The notes under the pieces: generated by a model
What the model was told of the DNA's origin: nothing
The model's input: only the letters and a program-made list of their open reading frames with translations
The model's database searches: none
NCBI RefSeq assembly: GCF_021403115.1
Contig: NZ_JAJSSH010000010.1
Span: 150,944 to 214,943, forward strand
DNA length: 64,000 nucleotides
Reading direction: 5' to 3'
Source of the DNA: Sphingobium sufflavum
GTDB lineage: Bacteria; Pseudomonadota; Alphaproteobacteria; Sphingomonadales; Sphingomonadaceae
Shown here: piece after piece, positions 31,482 to 40,508 of the stretch
Layout of the letters: the number at the start of each line of letters is the position of its first letter
How positions within the stretch are numbered: position 1 is the stretch's first letter
Made by a program: the position numbers and the translations under genes

Positions 31482-32531
31482 ATGACGACGCTTGCGACGC
31501 TGCCGGTGCCCAGGACGCTGACGGAGGCCCTTGATCACGATTGGCTGCGGCGGGCGCTGGCCCCGGTCACGGGCGGCAAGCCGATCACCGCCGTGGAGAC
31601 GGTGGAGGTGATCCGCACGGTCGCCACCAAGCTGCGCTTCACCATCGCGTTCGATGGCGCGGAGGGGGGCAGCGAAGCATTCTGCCTCAAGGGCCTTCTG
31701 GACGTGGATGCGGCGGGCGCGATGGGCGGGCCGGTGACAGTGCTGGAGTGCGATTTTTACATCCATCTGGCCCCGAAGCTGGCGGTGCGGGTGCCCGACT
31801 GCGTGGCGACAGTGGTGGACCGGGACGCGAAGTTCGGCGTGGTCATCATGCGCGACGTGGTGGCGCAGGGCGGGCGCTTCTGCTCCGCACTGGACGCCTT
31901 CACCGCCGATGAGGCCGCACAGAGCCTCGATCAACTGGCGCTGCTGCACAGCGGCTCTCCGTTGCTGGACGAGCTGCCATGGATCAACCGCCGGGTCGCC
32001 GCGCTGGCCAACAGCAATTATGTGACCGAGGAACTGTTGCAGGAGTTGCTCGACGGGCCGCGGGGCGAAGGACTGCCCGCCGCCACGCGCGACGCCGCCC
32101 GGCTGCGCGCCGCGATGAAGGTGCTGGCGGAGCGCGACCTGCAATCGCCCGATTTCCTGATCCATGGCGATGGCCATGCGGGCAATATCTTCCGCACCGC
32201 CGATGGCGCGGGCCTGATCGACTGGCAGTTGCTGCAACGGGGGAGCTGGGCGCTGGACGTGGCCTATCATATCGCCGCCGTGCTGCCGGTTGAGGTGGCC
32301 GAGGTGCATGAGCGGGCTCTGCTGAACCATTATCTGGACCGGATGCAGGGGCTGGGCGTGGCGATGCCCGATGAAGAGGCGGCATGGGCCGAATATCGGG
32401 CGGCTGCGGCCTATGGCTATTATCTGTGGGGCATCACGCGCCGCGTCGATCCCGCGATCATCACCGTCTTCACCCATCGGCTGGGGTCCGCCGTGACCCG
32501 GCATGACAGCTTTGCGCTGCTGGGCCTGTGA
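31482..32531 (+). CDS. Aminoglycoside-phosphotransferase-like kinase (APH/EcKinase fold)
   Basis: This 349-aa protein has the APH-type kinase core. The catalytic loop is LIHGDGHAGNIF (around residue 226), with the base Asp and the metal-binding Asn. The second metal-binding motif is GLIDWQLLQRGSWALDVAYH. The lysine of the small lobe is probably in EAFCLKGLL. Such kinases phosphorylate small hydroxylated molecules; resemblance to ecdysteroid-22-kinase-like proteins is general. It is first in a tight operon with a second phosphotransferase (stop/start overlap) and an MFS transporter. The substrate is unknown. Confidence 0.75.
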   Translation: MTTLATLPVPRTLTEALDHDWLRRALAPVTGGKPITAVETVEVIRTVATKLRFTIAFDGAEGGSEAFCLKGLLDVDAAGAMGGPVTVLECDFYIHLAPKLAVRVPDCVATVVDRDAKFGVVIMRDVVAQGGRFCSALDAFTADEAAQSLDQLALLHSGSPLLDELPWINRRVAALANSNYVTEELLQELLDGPRGEGLPAATRDAARLRAAMKVLAERDLQSPDFLIHGDGHAGNIFRTADGAGLIDWQLLQRGSWALDVAYHIAAVLPVEVAEVHERALLNHYLDRMQGLGVAMPDEEAAWAEYRAAAAYGYYLWGITRRVDPAIITVFTHRLGSAVTRHDSFALLGL

Positions 32532-33619
32532 TGACCGGAACAGCACAGGACGGGGGAGCATCGGCATTGGGCAATGTGATCGTCGCGCCGGAGACGCGGG
32601 CGCTGGACGAACTGGTGGCGCAGCTCACCCCCTGGTTGCAGGCGCGGCTGCCGCAGGCGAACGACCTGGGCATCGTCGATCCGTCCTATCCATCGGGCGC
32701 GGGCCAGTCGCATGAGACGATCCTGTTCGACGCGCACTGGACGGAGAATGGCGCTCCGGTCGTGCAGGGCTGCGTCGTCCGCATCAAGCCGATACGCCAT
32801 CAAATCTTTCCCGACGACCTGTTCATCGAACAATATCGGGTGATGGAAGCGCTGCACCGCCATGGTGTGCGGGTGGCGAAGCCGCTGTGGCTGGAGGAGG
32901 ATGCGGCACTGCTCGGCGCACCCTTCTTCATCATGGAGCGGGTGCAGGGGCGCGTCGCGGTCAGCATCCCGCCCTATCGGGAGCAGGGCTGGGTCGCGGA
33001 AGCCACGCCCGCGCAGCGCCGCCACCTGTGGGAGGAAGGGGTCCGGCATCTGGCGTCGATCCACACCGTTCCGCTCACCGAACTGCAATTTCTGGCGGGA
33101 CCGGAGGGCGCGCGCGACGGGCTGAAACAGGAATGGGACAAATATGTCCGCTTCGTCGACTGGGTGAGCGAGGATCGGCCATGGCCGGTGCTGAAGGCCG
33201 CGCTGGAGCGGTTGCGCGCGCAATGGCCAGCCAACCAGCCAGCCGGGCTGGTCTGGGGCGATTCGCGGCTCGGCAACCTGATGTATGACGCGAATTTCGA
33301 CGTGGTGGCGATCATGGACTGGGAGCAGCCGTCTCTGGGCGGGGCGCTCCATGATCTGGCGTGGTGGCTGACCATGTCGGAGCAGATGCATGGCGCGACC
33401 GCAGAGAGTCCCCACCTCGACGGCATGGGCACGCGGGCGGAGACGATCGCGCTGTGGGAGGAGCTGACCGGCATCTCCGCGCAGGACATTGAATGGTATG
33501 AGGATTTCACCCGGCTCAAGAGCAGTTGCCTGAATGTCCGCATGTCGGCGCTGAAAGGGCGGCCCGCACCGGACGAGGCATGGCTGGCGCAGCGGCTGAA
33601 GGTCACGCCGCCCGCCTGA
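32531..33619 (+). CDS. Second phosphotransferase of the APH/choline-kinase superfamily
   Basis: This 362-aa protein has the motifs GLVWGDSRLGNLMYD (catalytic Asp and Asn, near residue 240) and VVAIMDWEQPSLGGALHDLAWWL (metal-binding Asp). This subtype resembles the phosphotransferases associated with acyl-CoA dehydrogenase domains rather than true antibiotic kinases. The ATG at 32531 shares a base with the stop of the previous kinase gene, so the two are coupled. The two kinases are divergent in sequence, so they are not a recent duplication. Confidence 0.75.
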   Translation: MTGTAQDGGASALGNVIVAPETRALDELVAQLTPWLQARLPQANDLGIVDPSYPSGAGQSHETILFDAHWTENGAPVVQGCVVRIKPIRHQIFPDDLFIEQYRVMEALHRHGVRVAKPLWLEEDAALLGAPFFIMERVQGRVAVSIPPYREQGWVAEATPAQRRHLWEEGVRHLASIHTVPLTELQFLAGPEGARDGLKQEWDKYVRFVDWVSEDRPWPVLKAALERLRAQWPANQPAGLVWGDSRLGNLMYDANFDVVAIMDWEQPSLGGALHDLAWWLTMSEQMHGATAESPHLDGMGTRAETIALWEELTGISAQDIEWYEDFTRLKSSCLNVRMSALKGRPAPDEAWLAQRLKVTPPA

Positions 33620-33665
33620 ACCATCGCGATACGCATAATCAGAACAGACGAGACAGGAGAATAGC

Positions 33666-35255
33666 ATGGCGAGCGAGGCGCACAGGGAGCCGGTAACGGT
33701 GGACGACGGCGCAGGGGAGGCCGGTCGCGCCGCCATTCCCCGCTATGCCTGGTATGCGCTGGCCGTGGTGGCGGGCGCCAACCTGCTCAACTATCTCGAC
33801 CGCTATATCCTCTCCATCCTGGCCCAGTCGATCAAGGCCGACCTGAAGCTGGACGATGCGCAGCTCGGTTTCCTGCTCGGCACGGCGTTCGCGGTCTTCT
33901 ATGCGGTGGTTGGCATAGCCATGGGGCGGATCGCGGACCGGGTGAGCCGCCGCAAGCTGATGGCGTTCGGTGTTGCGCTGTGGTCGATCATGACCGCGCT
34001 GGGCGGGGCGGCGACCAATTTCCTGTGGCTGAGCGCGGCGCGGATCGGCGTGGGCGTGGGGGAGGCGACGGCCAACCCCTGCTCGCACGCGCTGCTGAGC
34101 GACATATTCCCGCCGCGCAACCGGGCGATGGCGCTGGCGGTCTATCTCTCCGGCTCCTTCCTGGGCAGTGCGGGGGCGATGATCCTGGGCGGGCTGATCG
34201 TCCAGCATTGGGGCGACTATTGCCAGGCGGTGCCGCTGGCGGGCGCATGCGACGTGGCCGGGTGGCAGGCGGCGCTGATTCTGGTCGGCCTGCCGGGTAT
34301 CCCGCTGGCCCTTCTGCTGCTGGGCGTGAAAGAGCCGTTCGAGCCGAAGTCGGACGGACAGTCGGTGGTGCGTATCGTCGTGACCGAACTGGCCGCTTCG
34401 CTGCCGCCCTTCACCCTGTTCACCATCAAGCGGATCGGCGGTCCGGCTGAGATGCTGGGCAATCTGCGGTTGATTGCAATCGTTACAGTGGTGGCGGCCG
34501 GACTTGTCTGGCTGACCGGCGACGTGGCGCAATGGGTGGCGGCAAGCATCGGCATCTATGCGGTCGTGACATGGGGACAGGTGCAGAAAATCCGCGACCG
34601 GCCGCTGTTCGCGCTGACCTTTGGCTGCCGCACGTTCATCCTGACCATGCTGGGGGCCGCGTTGCTCGGCTGTATCGGGGGCGGCGTGAATATCTGGGCC
34701 GCGCCCTATGCGATGCGGACCTTCGCGCTCAGTCCGGTGCAGGCGGGCGTGTCGCTGGGCTTGCTGCATGCCGCGGCGGCGGTGGCGGGCGTATTGTTCG
34801 GGGGATGGCTGACCGACCGGATCAAGCTGCGGGATCGGCGTGCGCCGATCTGGGTCGCGCTGTTCAGCCTGATCGGGGAATTGCCGTTTCTGGTGGTGAT
34901 GCTGCTGGCGTCCGGTTCCACGGTGTTTCTGGCGGCGTTCGTGGGCTTTGCCTTCTTTTCGTCGCTATGGGGCGGGGCGTTCGCCGCGCTGGGGCAGGAT
35001 CTGGTGCTGCCGCGCATGCGGGGTGCCGCGGCGTCGGCCTTCTCCCTTTTCGCCATCGTGGTGTCGAGCGGGGCCGGTCCCTATTGGGCGGGCAAGGTCA
35101 GCGCGCTGACCGGATCGTTGCAGGCGGGGCTGTTCAGCCTGATGCTGCTGGTGCCGGTGGTGATCGTGCTGTTCCTGTTCGCCATGCCGCGCGTGGCGGC
35201 GGCGACGCCGGAGTCGCGCCGGACGCTGGCGACGGCGGCCGGCGAACCGGAGTAG
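33666..35255 (+). CDS. MFS transporter, spinster-like
   Basis: This 529-aa integral membrane protein has about 12 transmembrane segments. The first membrane segment leads into NLLNYLDRYILSILAQSIK, typical of spinster-type major-facilitator proteins. The MFS loop 2-3 motif is seen in GRIADRVSRRKLMAFG and a second copy in GGWLTDRIKLRDRRAPIW. A long central loop and helix pair (~residues 225-315) make it larger than the ~430-aa norm. It lies 46 nt after the two kinase genes, so it may import or export their substrate or product. Confidence 0.85.
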   Translation: MASEAHREPVTVDDGAGEAGRAAIPRYAWYALAVVAGANLLNYLDRYILSILAQSIKADLKLDDAQLGFLLGTAFAVFYAVVGIAMGRIADRVSRRKLMAFGVALWSIMTALGGAATNFLWLSAARIGVGVGEATANPCSHALLSDIFPPRNRAMALAVYLSGSFLGSAGAMILGGLIVQHWGDYCQAVPLAGACDVAGWQAALILVGLPGIPLALLLLGVKEPFEPKSDGQSVVRIVVTELAASLPPFTLFTIKRIGGPAEMLGNLRLIAIVTVVAAGLVWLTGDVAQWVAASIGIYAVVTWGQVQKIRDRPLFALTFGCRTFILTMLGAALLGCIGGGVNIWAAPYAMRTFALSPVQAGVSLGLLHAAAAVAGVLFGGWLTDRIKLRDRRAPIWVALFSLIGELPFLVVMLLASGSTVFLAAFVGFAFFSSLWGGAFAALGQDLVLPRMRGAAASAFSLFAIVVSSGAGPYWAGKVSALTGSLQAGLFSLMLLVPVVIVLFLFAMPRVAAATPESRRTLATAAGEPE

Positions 35256-35310
35256 ATCGGGCGAAGAGGGAAGAGGTTGATCTCTGCCGGGCAGGGCGTA
35301 GGGAGGGGGC

Positions 35311-35634
35311 ATGGCCTCCAACATCCTCGCCCCTCTGCCCGATGCCTCCACGGCGGAGGTCTTTACGCAGTTGCTCGCCCGTCCCGGCCTGCGGATCGAG
35401 CGAATCGTCTCCGCCGGGCAGGTGACGCCAGAGGATGCGCCCTATGACCAGCCGGATGACGAGTGGGTGCTGCTGATCGCCGGAAGCGCCCGGTTGTGGA
35501 TCGAGGGGGACGGCGAGAGGGCCTTGACGCCCGGCGATGCGCTGCTGATACCGGCCCATGTCCGGCACCGCGTGACCTGGACGCAGGCCGATCCGCCGAC
35601 CGTCTGGCTGGCGGTCCATATCGAGGGGCAGTGA
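35311..35634 (+). CDS. Cupin-fold protein
   Basis: This 107-aa protein has a single cupin barrel. The segment DEWVLLIAGSARLWIEGDGERALTPGD is cupin motif 1 without the usual His-X-His pair (E/D replace them). Motif 2 is PAHVRHRVTWTQ with one or two histidines. Metal binding is therefore uncertain. It is the first of three small genes that abut or overlap one another (cupin, DUF4169, unknown). Confidence 0.75.
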   Translation: MASNILAPLPDASTAEVFTQLLARPGLRIERIVSAGQVTPEDAPYDQPDDEWVLLIAGSARLWIEGDGERALTPGDALLIPAHVRHRVTWTQADPPTVWLAVHIEGQ

Positions 35635-35817
35635 ATGGCCGAGATCATCAACCTGCGCACCGCGCGCAAGGCCCGCAAGCGCGCCGATGATGCCACGCTG
35701 GCCGAGCAGAATCGCGCCAAGTTTGGCCGGACAAAGGGCGAGAAAGAGCGGGACCGGATCGAGGCGGAGCGGCTGGTGCGCCGGATCGACGGCGCGAAAC
35801 GGGAAGGAGACGCCTGA
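35635..35817 (+). CDS. DUF4169 family protein
   Basis: This 60-aa very basic and charged protein starts MAEIINLRTARKARKRADD, followed by NRAKFGRTKGEKERDRIEAERL. This is the pattern of DUF4169, a family found mostly in alphaproteobacteria. The sequence is predicted helical and of unknown function. Its ATG directly follows the cupin stop and its own stop overlaps the next ATG (TGATG), so the three small genes are one translational unit. Confidence 0.8.
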   Translation: MAEIINLRTARKARKRADDATLAEQNRAKFGRTKGEKERDRIEAERLVRRIDGAKREGDA

Positions 35818-36014
35818 TGCGGTCCACGGGGGATAGCGTGTCCGTGCGCCTCTATCATCTGGACGGGGACGAGGGGGCGGCGACCACCCTCTTCTATGGC
35901 TCCATGACGGAGGCGCTGGAGATCGCGGCGCTGGAGCCGGAGGAGGTGCAGGACGGCCTGTTCATCGCGACGGACAATGACGTCATCGCCTATCTGGACC
36001 TGATCGACTACTGA
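35817..36014 (+). CDS. Small conserved-looking hypothetical protein
   Basis: This 65-aa acidic protein (VSVRLYHLDGDEGAATTLFYG..., ending DVIAYLDLIDY) has alternating strand-helix-strand character. It overlaps the DUF4169 stop by one base. I do not recognise a family. The codon pattern and tight coupling argue it is translated. recQ begins 38 nt downstream and may be co-transcribed. Confidence 0.6.
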   Translation: MRSTGDSVSVRLYHLDGDEGAATTLFYGSMTEALEIAALEPEEVQDGLFIATDNDVIAYLDLIDY

Positions 36015-36052
36015 GCTTTCCCCGGCGGGACTGCGGCCCTATAGCCCGCACG

Positions 36053-37828
36053 ATGCACGCCGATCCCCACCGCCTTCTCCATGATATTTTCGGATTCGAG
36101 CAGTTTCGCGGGGTCCAGCATCAGGTCGTCGATCGGGTGCTGGCGGGGCGGGGCACGCTGGCCATCATGCCGACCGGTGCGGGCAAGTCGCTCTGCTACC
36201 AATTGCCGGCGGTCGCGATGGAGGGATGCTGCGTTGTCGTCTCGCCGCTGATCGCGCTGATGCATGACCAGTTGCGGTCGGCGCGGGCGCTGGGCATCCG
36301 CGCGGCCAGCCTGACCTCCGCCGACAATGACTGGCGCGAGACACAGGATCGGCTGCGGGCGGGCGAACTCGACCTCCTCTATGTCGCGCCGGAGCGGGCG
36401 AGCGGGGAGGGGTTCCGCAACCTGCTCTCCCAAGCGAAAATCTGCCTGTTCGCCATCGACGAGGCACATTGCGTTTCCGAATGGGGGCATGATTTCCGGC
36501 CGGATTACAGGCTGTTGCGGCCCTTGCTGGATGCGTTCGGGGATGTGCCACGCCTGGCGCTGACCGCCACCGCCGACGCCCATACCCGCGCCGACATATT
36601 GGTGCAGTTGGGATTGCCGGAGGAAGGGCTGGTCATCTCCGGCTTCGACCGGCCCAACATCCGCTATGCGGTGCAGCCGCGCGACGGGCTGACCGGGCAG
36701 ATCGGTGATGTGCTGTCCGCCAATCCGGGCGCGGGCATCGTCTATGCGACCACGCGCGCGGCGACGGAGAAGCTGGCGGAGACGCTGGGCAAGGGCGGGC
36801 GGCCGGTGCTGCCCTATCATGCGGGCCTGCCGCCGGAGGTGCGCGCCGCCAACCAGTCCGCCTTCCTCGCCAGTGAGGAGATGGTGATGGTCGCGACCGT
36901 TGCGTTCGGCATGGGCATCGACAAGCCGGACGTGCGCTTCGTCGTCCATGCGGGACTGCCCAAGAGCATCGAAAGCTATTATCAGGAAAGCGGTCGCGCG
37001 GGGCGTGACGGCGAACCCGCGATGGCAACCCTGTTGTGGGGGGCGGAGGACTTCGCCCGCGCCTTCCAGCGGATTTCGGAGGTGGAGCAGAGCCGCCAGC
37101 AGGGGGAGCGGACGCGGATCGGCGCGCTGGGCCATCTGGTGGAGACGGGGGCGTGCCGACGGGCCGTGCTGCTGCGCCATTTTGGCGAGAATCCGCCGCC
37201 GACCTGCGGCAATTGCGACAATTGCCTGTCACCACCCGCCAGCGTGGACGCGACCGTGACCGCGCAAAAGCTGCTGTCCGCCGTGTTCCGCACCGGGCAG
37301 AGTTTTGGGCTGGGCCATATCGAGGCGGTGCTGACCGGGCGCACCAATGACAAGATCAGCCAGCGCCAGCATGACAAGCTGTCCGTCTTCGGCATCATCG
37401 AGGGCGAGGAGATGGCGCTCATCAAGCCGGTCGCGCGCGCCCTGATGGTCCGCGATGCGCTGGAGACGAACGAGCATGGCGGGTTGACGCTGGGTCCGGC
37501 GGCGCGACCCTTCCTGCGCGGGGAGGAGCCGGTGTCGCTGGTCCTGCCGCCCGCCCGCGCCCGGCGAGGCAAGCGGGGGAGCGGTGCGGAAGCCAATCCG
37601 GTCGACGATCCGCTGTTCGACGCGCTGCGCGCCTGCCGCCGCGACCTGGCGAAGGAAGCGGGGGTGCCGCCCTATGTCATCTTTCATGACAGCACTCTGC
37701 GCGACATGGCGCTCCAGCGGCCCCGGTCGGAAGTGGACCTGTCCCACATCACCGGCGTCGGCGCGCGCAAGCGGGAAGCCTATGGGCAGGCATTCCTGGC
37801 CGTGATCGCCCGCTTCGGCAACGTCTGA
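36053..37828 (+). CDS. recQ: ATP-dependent DNA helicase RecQ
   Basis: This 591-aa 3'-to-5' helicase acts in recombination and fork repair. Helicase motifs are in order: FRGVQHQVVDRVLAG (motif 0), MPTGAGKSLCYQLPA (I), the DEAH box in DEAHCVSEWGHDFRPDY, and LTATAD (III). GIVYATTRAATEKLAE and ATVAFGMGIDKPDVRFVVH with QESGRAGRDG (VI) complete the helicase core. The zinc-binding cysteines follow (CRRAVLLRHFGENPPPTCGNCDNC), then an RQC winged helix and a C-terminal HRDC domain. Size is typical. Confidence 0.96.
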   Translation: MHADPHRLLHDIFGFEQFRGVQHQVVDRVLAGRGTLAIMPTGAGKSLCYQLPAVAMEGCCVVVSPLIALMHDQLRSARALGIRAASLTSADNDWRETQDRLRAGELDLLYVAPERASGEGFRNLLSQAKICLFAIDEAHCVSEWGHDFRPDYRLLRPLLDAFGDVPRLALTATADAHTRADILVQLGLPEEGLVISGFDRPNIRYAVQPRDGLTGQIGDVLSANPGAGIVYATTRAATEKLAETLGKGGRPVLPYHAGLPPEVRAANQSAFLASEEMVMVATVAFGMGIDKPDVRFVVHAGLPKSIESYYQESGRAGRDGEPAMATLLWGAEDFARAFQRISEVEQSRQQGERTRIGALGHLVETGACRRAVLLRHFGENPPPTCGNCDNCLSPPASVDATVTAQKLLSAVFRTGQSFGLGHIEAVLTGRTNDKISQRQHDKLSVFGIIEGEEMALIKPVARALMVRDALETNEHGGLTLGPAARPFLRGEEPVSLVLPPARARRGKRGSGAEANPVDDPLFDALRACRRDLAKEAGVPPYVIFHDSTLRDMALQRPRSEVDLSHITGVGARKREAYGQAFLAVIARFGNV

Positions 37829-37864
37829 CCGTAACAGGGGCTGAGCGCGGGACGAGCCTGAGCC

Positions 37865-40204
37865 TCAGAAGGCCAGGCCGACACCCGCGTTCGCACCGCC
37901 CTGCTGCCGGCTGTTGTAAGTCGCCCCGGCCTTCAGGATCAGGCGGCCATTGTCCGACGCGCGGGAGAAGCCCATGGCGATGGCGGTTTCGCCCTGCCAG
38001 ACGCTGGTGCCGACGCCGATCATGTTGCGTCCGGCCTCGATCGGCTGCGGGATGGCGGAAAGGGCCATGGCGGACGCGGTGCCCGCCTCCGCATCGCGGC
38101 GCAGGCCGTGGAGCTCCTGCCCGAATTGCGCGAAACGGCGATCGGTATAGGCGTTGGCGGTCAGGAGGCCGCGGCTCATGCCGTCCATCAACTGGCGCAT
38201 GTTGACCGCATCGGTGGCGCTGCTGCCATCGGCGACGTTCGTGACCTGCCGCTCTGCCCCCACGCTGCCGACGGAGAGGCTGTTGGCCCGGTCGGCGACA
38301 GAGCCATAGCCGACGGCGACGCTGCCCGTCGCCAGTGCCTGCGCTTGTGTGCCCAGAGCGGTGCCGTGTTCGCCCGATGCCGCCGCGCCTGCACCTGCGG
38401 CGATGCTGTTCGCGCCGGTTGCGGCGGGTTTGGCGAAGGCGGCTGTATTGTTGACCTGCACGAAGCCGTCGGTGCCGTCGCGCAGGGCGTTGACGATGGT
38501 GGTGTTGCTGGCGAGCTGGACGTTGGTGGCGTGGAGTTGCGCGCCATTCACCGCGTCGGTGGAGGTCGCGCTGACACCGCCCGCGCGAACATTGGTGAGG
38601 CGAGTGCCCTGATGGCCCGCAAAGGTCACAGTGTCGCGGTCGCCGCCCACCGCGCCGTCATAGGTGACAGCCCGTTCGCTGACTGTCGCCACGGCATCGA
38701 CCCGCTGGTTGATGTTGGTGACGCTGGCACCGAGGCTGCCCAGCGCATCGCCGACATTGGTGTAGGTGGCGGAGCCGGTCGTCCCGTCCGCGCCCACGGT
38801 GGCGAGGGCATAGGCGGGCGCGGAGAGGCTGCCGTCCGCCTGCACCGTCGACCCGCCGCCAAAGTGTGCGGCGGTGCTGGCGGCGGCGGCGGCCGAGCGC
38901 TGGCCGGTGCGGGCCACGGCGTCATTGGTGGCGGCCAGTTGCGCGCCATTGACCGCATCGCGCGACCCGGCGGCGACCACGCCGTCCGCCACGCCGGTCA
39001 GCTGCTGGTCCACTCCGCCGCGCGCCGCACTATAGGCGTTGACGCTGCTGTCGTAGAGCAGGGCGTCGTTGCGCATAGTGGAGACGCTGGTCGAGACGGC
39101 GGTGAGTTGCGCGACCGTGACGGCATCGTCATCCGCTATGCCCGCCGCGACGTTGGAGAGGCGCGTGCCGCTGGTCCCGCTGAAACGGACGACGGTGCGG
39201 CTGCTGTCCTGATATTTCACCGCGCTGTTATCCAGCACGGAGAGGTCCAGGCCGAGTTGCGCCACTGCGCCATTGGTGGCGTGAAGTTGCGCGCCGTTCA
39301 CCGCATCGCTGCTGTTCGCGCCGACGGCGCCTGCCGCGACATTGGTGATTCGGGTGCCGCTGGTTCCTTGCAGGGTGACGAGATCGCGCGCGCTGCCGTC
39401 ATAGTGGACGGCGGAGGCGGCGATGCCCGTCACCGCGTCATGGACCGCGGTAAGCTGGGCCACATTGACCGCGTCGGTTGGCTGCGCGCCGGCGGCGAGT
39501 CCGGTGATACGCCGCGCGCCGACGTTGACCTCCGCCGCTGCGGTGCCGCCGACCAGATAGGCGCTGGTGCCCAAGCTCGCCCCGGTGGCGAGTGACCCGG
39601 CGCCCAGCGCCACGTTGCCCGCATGGGTGGCGGATGCGCCCGCGCCCAGCGCAATGGCGCGACTGGCCCCTGTTGCGGTGCTGGCAAGGTCGCCGATGGC
39701 GATGGCGTCCAGCGCCCCGGCGCTCGCCCCCATGCCCGTCTGGCCGAGACCGGTGATGCTGTTCCCGCCGATGGAGAGGCCGCGCGGTGTCGAGAGACCG
39801 AAGCTGTCCGCCTGGCTGTTGCAGCCCGGATCGGTGAGCAGGTCGACCTCTCCACCATTGATGTCGATGGCCCCCAGGGTGATGGGTGCGCCGCTCGCGA
39901 TATTGGACAGGGTGGAGGTGAGGCCGAGGTTGACCGGGGCAAGCAGATTGAGCAGCGACTCGACCGGGCCGAGCACCGGCACGAGCACATCGCCGACGAT
40001 GTCCGTCACCACCGAACGGGGCAGGCGCACGCCGGAACAGGCGCCGACCACTTCGGCCTGTGCGGGGGCGGGCAGGCCGATCCCCACCATGCCTGTCACG
40101 GCCAGGATCAGCGGCATTCCCACCGCAAGCCTCTGAACAGCCCGTCGCGCCGGACGTCGCCGGGAAGCTGGGTGGGTGATCGCACCCGTTTCGCCATGAA
40201 TCAT
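37865..40204 (-). CDS. YadA-like trimeric autotransporter adhesin
   Basis: This 779-aa surface protein starts with an extended signal peptide (~50 aa, ending AQA). The passenger holds many head/neck repeats of the type TDAVNVAQL, SDAVNGAQLHATN and GTRLTNV. It ends in the YadA membrane anchor with IGVGTSVWQGETAIAMGFSR and a terminal phenylalanine (GVGLAF), which inserts as a trimeric barrel. Such proteins mediate attachment and autoaggregation. GGAG lies 8 nt before the ATG. It is transcribed divergently from the antitoxin-like/PAS protein gene, which could be its regulator (inference). Confidence 0.92.
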   Translation of the reverse strand: MIHGETGAITHPASRRRPARRAVQRLAVGMPLILAVTGMVGIGLPAPAQAEVVGACSGVRLPRSVVTDIVGDVLVPVLGPVESLLNLLAPVNLGLTSTLSNIASGAPITLGAIDINGGEVDLLTDPGCNSQADSFGLSTPRGLSIGGNSITGLGQTGMGASAGALDAIAIGDLASTATGASRAIALGAGASATHAGNVALGAGSLATGASLGTSAYLVGGTAAAEVNVGARRITGLAAGAQPTDAVNVAQLTAVHDAVTGIAASAVHYDGSARDLVTLQGTSGTRITNVAAGAVGANSSDAVNGAQLHATNGAVAQLGLDLSVLDNSAVKYQDSSRTVVRFSGTSGTRLSNVAAGIADDDAVTVAQLTAVSTSVSTMRNDALLYDSSVNAYSAARGGVDQQLTGVADGVVAAGSRDAVNGAQLAATNDAVARTGQRSAAAAASTAAHFGGGSTVQADGSLSAPAYALATVGADGTTGSATYTNVGDALGSLGASVTNINQRVDAVATVSERAVTYDGAVGGDRDTVTFAGHQGTRLTNVRAGGVSATSTDAVNGAQLHATNVQLASNTTIVNALRDGTDGFVQVNNTAAFAKPAATGANSIAAGAGAAASGEHGTALGTQAQALATGSVAVGYGSVADRANSLSVGSVGAERQVTNVADGSSATDAVNMRQLMDGMSRGLLTANAYTDRRFAQFGQELHGLRRDAEAGTASAMALSAIPQPIEAGRNMIGVGTSVWQGETAIAMGFSRASDNGRLILKAGATYNSRQQGGANAGVGLAF

Positions 40205-40508
40205 TATCTTCGCTCCGTCCGCGACAGGCCGTCTGTCAGGAACGGGCGATTATGACCGGGTAGAGTAAGGGCGGCGCGACCCGCATTTTCCTGATGTTTG
40301 CGGATAATCCGAAAGGTCGCGGGCGTGACGGGAGCCGCATGGTTAATCGGATTACACCAAAACGGAGAAGAAAGGCCGCGCTTTTCCGGCGCATTTTTTT
40401 GCTGCATTGCAACATGGCGGAAATGGATGGTTTATGGTTCCAATTGTATTTGCCAACATTTTCAATGGATTACATAAATTATGCGTTCTTCAGCGAAAGG
40501 GGACGACC
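40205..40508. other. Divergent intergenic region between adhesin and PAS protein genes
   Basis: This 304-nt control region has an AT-rich half (about 40370-40500) next to the PAS gene, with runs such as ATTTTTTT and TACATAAATTATG. It is the only place for both promoters. I see no strong palindrome or tRNA/ncRNA. Confidence 0.5.
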
